Assembly (NCBI RefSeq): GCF_001570965.1 | Contig: NZ_BCSR01000003.1 | Span: 83,325 to 147,324, forward strand | Length of the DNA: 64,000 bases | Direction of reading: 5' to 3' | DNA from: Janibacter corallicola NBRC 107790 | GTDB taxonomy: Bacteria > Actinomycetota > Actinomycetes > Actinomycetales > Dermatophilaceae | Program-made: the position numbers and the translations under genes | The notes under the pieces: generated by a model | What the model was told of the DNA's origin: nothing | What the model saw: only the letters and a program-made list of their open reading frames with translations | Database searches by the model: none | Shown: one piece after another, positions 59,698 to 64,000 of the stretch | Layout of the letters: each line of letters starts with the position of its first letter | Numbering within the stretch: the stretch's first letter is position 1

Positions 59698-60891
59698 TCA
59701 CTCGAGCCGTCGCTGTGGTCGTCTCCACACGAGCACGGCGATCATCAGAGCGAGGATGACGGAGGTGAGTGCGAAGGGAATCGGGATGACCGGGTCGATG
59801 AGCACGGCGAGGCCAGCGAGCGGTACGGCGACGTTGACCCAAATATCACCGTGGGGCCTGATCGCCAGTGCCCAGACACCGATGACGAAGACGGCGACCG
59901 GAACGGTGTAGGCGAACGAAGCCAGTGGTGGGTGGAGCTCGCCGTGGCCGGCGAGGACGCCGATCTCGATCTCGATGCCAGCTGAGAGCGCACCGGCTGC
60001 GGCGAAGATGAGATAGTGCCCGTAGCCGTAGGCCAGCGAGCTGGCGAAGGATCGGATGGCGTGGTGGTGCGGCGGCCAGAAGTAGAGCCACCAGAGGGAT
60101 GCGGTGGTGATCAGGGTGAGCGCGGCCAGGGAGATGAGCGGAGCCGGGTCCTTCGTGTGGCCGAGGGCCTCGACGATGGCGTTGGCCGATCCGAGCAGGC
60201 TCTCGCCGAGCAGGATGAGGACGAAGAGTCCGTATCGCTCGGTGATGTGGTGCGGGTGCCACGGGGTGTTGCCGATGCGTTCGGCGATGATCGGGACCGC
60301 GATCTCAGCGCCGATCATGATGACCTGCGCGATCTGGAAGGCCGGTGAGGGGAGTAGGAGGGTGATGAGCCAGAGGGCTTGCACCACGGCGATCCCGGTG
60401 GCGTAGGACCAGGCCGCGCGACCGGCGACCCCGCCTGATCGGGTCGCGCGCAGCCACTGCGCGACCATCGCCAGCCGCATCACGACGTAGCCGATGATCA
60501 GCACGGTGAAGTCGTAGCGCTCGAACACCGCCGGGATGCCCGAGGCGAAGACCAGCACGCCGCCCATCTGCAGGATGGTGAGCACCCGGTAGAGCCAGTC
60601 GTCGTTGTCGAAGGAGGTGGCGAACCAGGAGAAGTTCATCCAGGCCCACCAGATCCCGAAGAAGACGATCGCGTAGTCGAGGATGCCCTGCCCTACGTGA
60701 CCTTCGGCCAGCGCGTGGTGCAGCTGGACCGAGGCGATGCTGACGGCGACGACGAACACCAGGTCGAAGAAGAGCTCCAGCGTCGACGCTGCCCGCCCCT
60801 GCTCGTGAGGGTCGCGGGGGCGCATTGGGATGAGCCGGGCGCGGCCAGTGGTCCGGAGCGGGCGCGGAGCACCTTGCTGGGCCTCGGGCAT
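59698..60891 (-). CDS. LtrA family membrane protein, copy 2
   Basis: 397 residues from ATG 60891, seven bases after AAGGA. A soluble basic N-terminus of about 35 residues precedes STLELFFDLVFVVAVSIASVQLHH, then about ten hydrophobic helices, with ITERYGLFVLILLGESLLGSAN in the middle. The FFDLVFV and ERYGLFVLILLGES motifs define LtrA. It is only moderately similar to copy 1, so not a recent duplicate. It lies downstream of an alcohol dehydrogenase on the same strand. Confidence 0.88.
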   Translation of the reverse strand: MPEAQQGAPRPLRTTGRARLIPMRPRDPHEQGRAASTLELFFDLVFVVAVSIASVQLHHALAEGHVGQGILDYAIVFFGIWWAWMNFSWFATSFDNDDWLYRVLTILQMGGVLVFASGIPAVFERYDFTVLIIGYVVMRLAMVAQWLRATRSGGVAGRAAWSYATGIAVVQALWLITLLLPSPAFQIAQVIMIGAEIAVPIIAERIGNTPWHPHHITERYGLFVLILLGESLLGSANAIVEALGHTKDPAPLISLAALTLITTASLWWLYFWPPHHHAIRSFASSLAYGYGHYLIFAAAGALSAGIEIEIGVLAGHGELHPPLASFAYTVPVAVFVIGVWALAIRPHGDIWVNVAVPLAGLAVLIDPVIPIPFALTSVILALMIAVLVWRRPQRRLE

Positions 60892-60980
60892 GGGTCGTCC
60901 TTTCGCGAGGTCTGTGGGCGGAAGCGCCCGCACCCTGGGCCGAGCCAGTCCGGCCCGGCCCAGGGTGCAGGTGCCGTTGG

Positions 60981-62003
60981 TCAGGCGCTGTGCGGGGTGA
61001 AGACTCCGCGGAAGCGCATCTTGCCGGTGGAGAGCCGGTCGTAGGCCTCGGTGGCCTGATCGAGGGAGAAGGTCTCGGTGATCGGCTTGACCTTGCCCTT
61101 TCCGGCCAGGTCGACGACTTCTCCGAGGTAGTGCTGGCCGCCGTGCGTGGATCCGATGACCTGCTGGCGCATCATGTGGAACGGCACACCGTCCGACGAG
61201 ATCGAGAACGGGCGGGTGAAGTCCAGCCCGCTGAGGACCACGCGCCCGCTCGGCCGCAGCCCGGTCATGGCGTCTTCAGCGGTGTCGAAGGCGTTGGTGG
61301 TGACCAGCAGGAGGTCTGCGCCGCCGAGGTCGGCCAGCTCCTGGCCGTTGGCGACGACGTGGTCCGCGCCCAGCTGCTTTGCGAGGTCGTGCTTGTCTGG
61401 CGAGTGCGTGATCGCGATCGTCTCGAAGCCCGAGGCTTTGGCCAGCTGGATGGCGACGTGCCCGAGCCCGCCGATGCCGAGGACTGCGATCCGCTCGCCC
61501 GGCCGCAGGTTCGCGTCGCGCATCCCGCTCCACGTGGTGTAGCCGGCGCACATCATCGGTGCCGCGTCGACGTAGTCGAGCTCATCGGGCAGCAGTACTG
61601 TGGCCTCGGCCGCGATCGCGATGTACTCCGCGTGGCCGCCCTGGGCGGTGAAGCCCGTCAGCCGCGGAGCCGCGCAGTTCATGGCTGTCTGCCCTGTCAG
61701 CGGAAGCCGCTTGAGGCAGTAGTCGCACCGGCCGCAGTCCTGCTGCACCCAGGTGGTGCCGACTCGGTCACCGACCTCTCGGCCGTGCACGCCGACACCG
61801 ACCTCGACGATCTCCCCGACGACTTCGTGGCCCGGCGTCTGGGGGTAGATGTCGCCGCCCGCGCCCTGCGTGGCCCACACGTCGGTGTAGCACATTCCCG
61901 ATGCGTGGACCTTGACGAGCACCTGGCCGGGCTCGGCGGTGGGCATCGGGACTTCTTGGACCTGCCAGGGCTCGTTGGCTCCGGTCATGACGACTGCCTT
62001 CAT
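60981..62003 (-). CDS. Zinc-dependent alcohol dehydrogenase
   Basis: A 340-residue medium-chain dehydrogenase. The catalytic zinc ligands are the Cys in SGMCYTDVWA, the HE of PGHEVVGEI, and a Cys in the MMCAGYTTW segment. Structural-zinc Cys residues are in CGRCDYC and AMNC. The NAD(P) motif is VLGIGGLGHVAIQLAKA. It resembles AdhA-type enzymes that interconvert alcohols and aldehydes. AGAAGGAG precedes ATG 62003. It is divergent from a TetR gene. Confidence 0.92.
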   Translation of the reverse strand: MKAVVMTGANEPWQVQEVPMPTAEPGQVLVKVHASGMCYTDVWATQGAGGDIYPQTPGHEVVGEIVEVGVGVHGREVGDRVGTTWVQQDCGRCDYCLKRLPLTGQTAMNCAAPRLTGFTAQGGHAEYIAIAAEATVLLPDELDYVDAAPMMCAGYTTWSGMRDANLRPGERIAVLGIGGLGHVAIQLAKASGFETIAITHSPDKHDLAKQLGADHVVANGQELADLGGADLLLVTTNAFDTAEDAMTGLRPSGRVVLSGLDFTRPFSISSDGVPFHMMRQQVIGSTHGGQHYLGEVVDLAGKGKVKPITETFSLDQATEAYDRLSTGKMRFRGVFTPHSA

Positions 62004-62052
62004 GGCATTACTCCTTCTCTCGTGGTCGAGCAAAGCGTGCCGGCCACGATAG

Positions 62053-62116
62053 GTAACTAACTGGTTCGTGTCACGATAGTTGTCCCTGATCGGTCCGTCA
62101 ATAACTGGTTAGTTAC
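62053..62116. promoter_or_regulatory. Candidate TetR operator pair upstream of ADH
   Basis: GTAACTAAC (62053-62061) and its exact inverse GTTAGTTAC (62108-62116) flank the centre of the 134-bp ADH-TetR gap; each is next to ACTGGTT. Two half-site pairs of this kind suit a TetR dimer acting on both divergent promoters. Confidence 0.6.
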
Positions 62117-62137
62117 GTTCTCCTGTAAACTGGTGCC

Positions 62138-62707
62138 ATGCCACCTGACGCGACTGCCACCAAGACCCGGATCCTCGACGCGGGCGTGATCGAGTTCGCC
62201 CAGTACGGCTTGGCTGGCGCGCGAGTCGATCGGATCGCCGAGTCCGCGTCGGCGAACAAGCGCTCCATCTACTCCCACTTCGGCAACAAGGAGGAGCTCT
62301 TCGACATCGTCGTCGCCCACGCCCTCCGGGAGCTCGTCATTGCCGTCCCCTTCGCCGCCGATGACCTCGGCGACTATGCCGGACGCATGTTCGACTACCT
62401 CCTCCAGCATCCTCAGACTCTGCGCCTGACAGTCTGGGCGCAGCTCGAGCGCTCCGTTGTCGGGAGCGAGGAGATCGAGGAGTACCGGCCCAAGGTGGCT
62501 GCCATCGCCGAGGCGCAGAAGTCCGGAGCCATCGGCAATCAGTGTGACGCCGCCGATCTGCTCGCATTTACGGTCTCGACTGCAACGTCGTGGTCGAACG
62601 CGTCTCCCGCCCTGCGCGGACTCGCCGCCGAACCCGACGGATCGGACCAGCGAATCGTCAGCCACCGGGCCGCGCTCGTCGCCGCGGTGCGCTCGATCGT
62701 AGGGTGA
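62138..62707 (+). CDS. TetR-family regulator of the ADH-LtrA cassette
   Basis: 189 residues. Helix-turn-helix: KTRILDAGVIEFAQYGLAG then ARVDRIAESASANKRSIYSHFGNK. The C-terminal ligand domain includes TLRLTVWAQLERSVVG. It is divergent from the ADH gene across a palindromic region and so probably represses it. Immediately downstream lies an IS5 end. Confidence 0.9.
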   Translation: MPPDATATKTRILDAGVIEFAQYGLAGARVDRIAESASANKRSIYSHFGNKEELFDIVVAHALRELVIAVPFAADDLGDYAGRMFDYLLQHPQTLRLTVWAQLERSVVGSEEIEEYRPKVAAIAEAQKSGAIGNQCDAADLLAFTVSTATSWSNASPALRGLAAEPDGSDQRIVSHRAALVAAVRSIVG

Positions 62708-62709
62708 CC

Positions 62710-63360
62710 TAGGGCATGTCTGAAAAATATATAGCGCCCGTCCTGCGAGACTGAGCAGATGTCGAGGTTCCAGGTGCTCTCCGATGCCCAGTGGTCGATG
62801 ATCGCCGACATGCTGCCCCGCCCCACAGGCCGCAAGGGCAGGCCCTTCGCCGACGCGCGGACCATGGTCGAGGCGATCATCTACCGGTATCGGACCGGCA
62901 TCGCCTGGCGCGATCTGCCCGAGGTCTTCGGTCTCTGGCAGACGGTCTGGACCTGGCACCGGCGCATGGCCGCTGACGGCACCTGGGACCGGGTGCTGGA
63001 GCGGCTGACCGCGGCAGCCGACGAAGCCGACCAGATCGACCGGACGGTCTCGGAGGATTCGACGATCGCTCCGCTCTACCAGAAATCGACCAATATCTGT
63101 TGCCAGGCTAAGGGGAAGGTCGAATTACACGAATCTACAGGCAGATCTGCCAGATCACGCTTCGGATCGCTCTCGCGGCGGGCCGCCAACGGAGCTACGC
63201 CACCTTGTCGACGGCCTCGGGCTGCCGCTGGTGGTGTTGCTGACTGCGGGTCAGGCCGGCGATGCGCTGATGCTGGTGTCGGTGCTGCAGCAGCTGAGAG
63301 CCGGCAGCCCGGTCGGAAGGCCGCCCGACCGGCTTGACGTGCATTGCAGCGACGAGACTG
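62710..63360 (+). pseudogene. IS5-family transposase, truncated and frameshifted
   Basis: The IS end TAGGGCATGTCTGAAAAAT starts at 62710. The transposase starts ATG 62759: SRFQVLSDAQWSMIADMLPR, then YRYRTGIAWRDLPEVFGLWQTVWTWHRRM and DSTIAPLYQ (first Asp region, diverged). After a frame change near 63130, DHASDRSRGGPPTELRHLV and GLPLVVLLTAGQAGDALML continue, ending near 63360. The catalytic Glu region is missing. Confidence 0.8.
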
Positions 63361-63434
63361 TTCCTTGCCGGCGATCTTCCGCCAGGGTGAGCCGGTTCTG
63401 TGTCGCTAATCGGCAGCCTCGACGACAGTCTCTG

Positions 63435-63597
63435 GATCTGCCGGCCGCCATCCGGCGGAACCTTCGCCTCGGGGAGCAGCGGGCCGATCCTCGCCCGGGT
63501 CTCGTCAGATATCTCTCGGTGTGCTATCAGGCCAGGACGCGCCGGCGAACGGCGATCCGCCCTTGGGCAACACGCCCTAGGGCGAGTCTCGGTCACG
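63435..63597 (-). pseudogene. N-terminal fragment of another IS5-type transposase
   Basis: Minus-strand frame HREISDETRARIGPLLPEA then KVPPDGGRQ, after which homology to transposases ends. The outer end CACGCCCTAGGG is probably the IS terminus. It resembles the decayed copy at 52728. It joins the truncated element on its left, so two IS5-type elements have recombined or been cut here. Confidence 0.6.
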
Positions 63598-63685
63598 TGC
63601 CTGGCGATATAGCCTGTGACCGGACACGCCGTAGGCGGCAGGACACCCCTGCGGAACAGCGGTATATGGGCGACAGGACACCTCC

Positions 63686-64000
63686 ATGAACGACACCTCC
63701 GACTGGTATGAAGTGCTCGGCGTAGCCACCACAGCCGACGCCACGATCATCAAGGCCGCCTACCGAGCCCGGGCGAAGAACCTGCACCCAGACTCCGCCC
63801 ACGCCACAGACCAGCAGGAGTTCGCCCGCATCAACAGGGCCTACGAGATCCTCTCCGACCCGGCTAGACGTGCCGCCTACGACGCCGAACGCGAGCGGCA
63901 GGCCGCCTCGCAGACCACACCGCAGTCACCTGAAACCGGTCCTGACCCCGACGACTACGAGGACACCTGGGGTACCGAGGGCACCTGGGGGGACGAGCCC
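63686..64000 (+). CDS. J-domain protein (DnaJ-like), 3' end beyond window
   Basis: From ATG 63686, after CAGGACACC: WYEVLGVATTADATIIKAAYRARAK, then LHPDS with the HPD motif that stimulates Hsp70 ATPase, and RINRAYEILSDPARRAAYD. After this J-domain (about 70 residues) comes a Gln/Pro/Asp-rich linker (TGPDPDDYEDTWG) still open at the window edge. No Gly/Phe or zinc domain is seen so far. It may be a type III J-protein carried by the accessory region. Confidence 0.88.
   Translation, partial: MNDTSDWYEVLGVATTADATIIKAAYRARAKNLHPDSAHATDQQEFARINRAYEILSDPARRAAYDAERERQAASQTTPQSPETGPDPDDYEDTWGTEGTWGDEP

Overview
The window is high-GC DNA with dense, short-spaced genes, many GTG starts and gene orders typical of Actinomycetota (gatCAB; ilvBNC; ndgR-leuCD-hup; recG-rsmD-coaD; yceD-rpmF-rnc-mutM). 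It looks like a chromosomal segment of a Micrococcales bacterium, perhaps near the Intrasporangiaceae. The genus cannot be fixed by reading alone.

From 1 to about 51.1 kb is a housekeeping core built around branched-chain amino acid synthesis: ilvB-ilvN-ilvC, ilvD, leuB, ilvE, cimA, and ndgR divergent from leuCD. Both ilvB and cimA are preceded by a short leader ORF ending in Leu/Val or Leu/Ile codons, then two hairpins, the second a U-tailed terminator; this is the layout of ribosome-mediated attenuation. Isoleucine carbon here comes from citramalate (cimA). The indirect route to Gln-tRNA(Gln) is also present: gatCAB makes the amidotransferase, and gltX is followed directly by tRNA-Gln and tRNA-Glu genes. 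Other core genes cover proline catabolism (putA with a divergent PucR-type regulator), phospholipid synthesis (plsC, gpsA), the cell wall (ddl), thiamine (thiL), CoA (coaD), ribosomal proteins L28 and L32, HU, RecG, RNase III and a large fused ABC exporter.

The most unusual core feature is at 1096-2268. A DUF559 (PD-(D/E)XK-type) nuclease gene with a helix-turn-helix-like N-terminus is bracketed by two 111-nt hairpin elements. Their outer 26-nt arms are identical and inverted, and both loops are exactly 59 nt although their sequences are unrelated. I see this as a candidate REP-like or IS-like element built on a nuclease.

The core breaks inside mutM near 51.11 kb. The first mutM switches to a diverged tail with a damaged zinc finger, a second complete and more divergent mutM follows, and the expected downstream neighbour (smc in many relatives) is not found. 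From there to the end the DNA is accessory: two IS3-family elements, several IS5-family fragments, a truncated HTH regulator, and two similarly arranged cassettes of a TetR regulator, a divergent NAD(P) oxidoreductase and an LtrA-family membrane protein. The window ends inside a J-domain protein gene.
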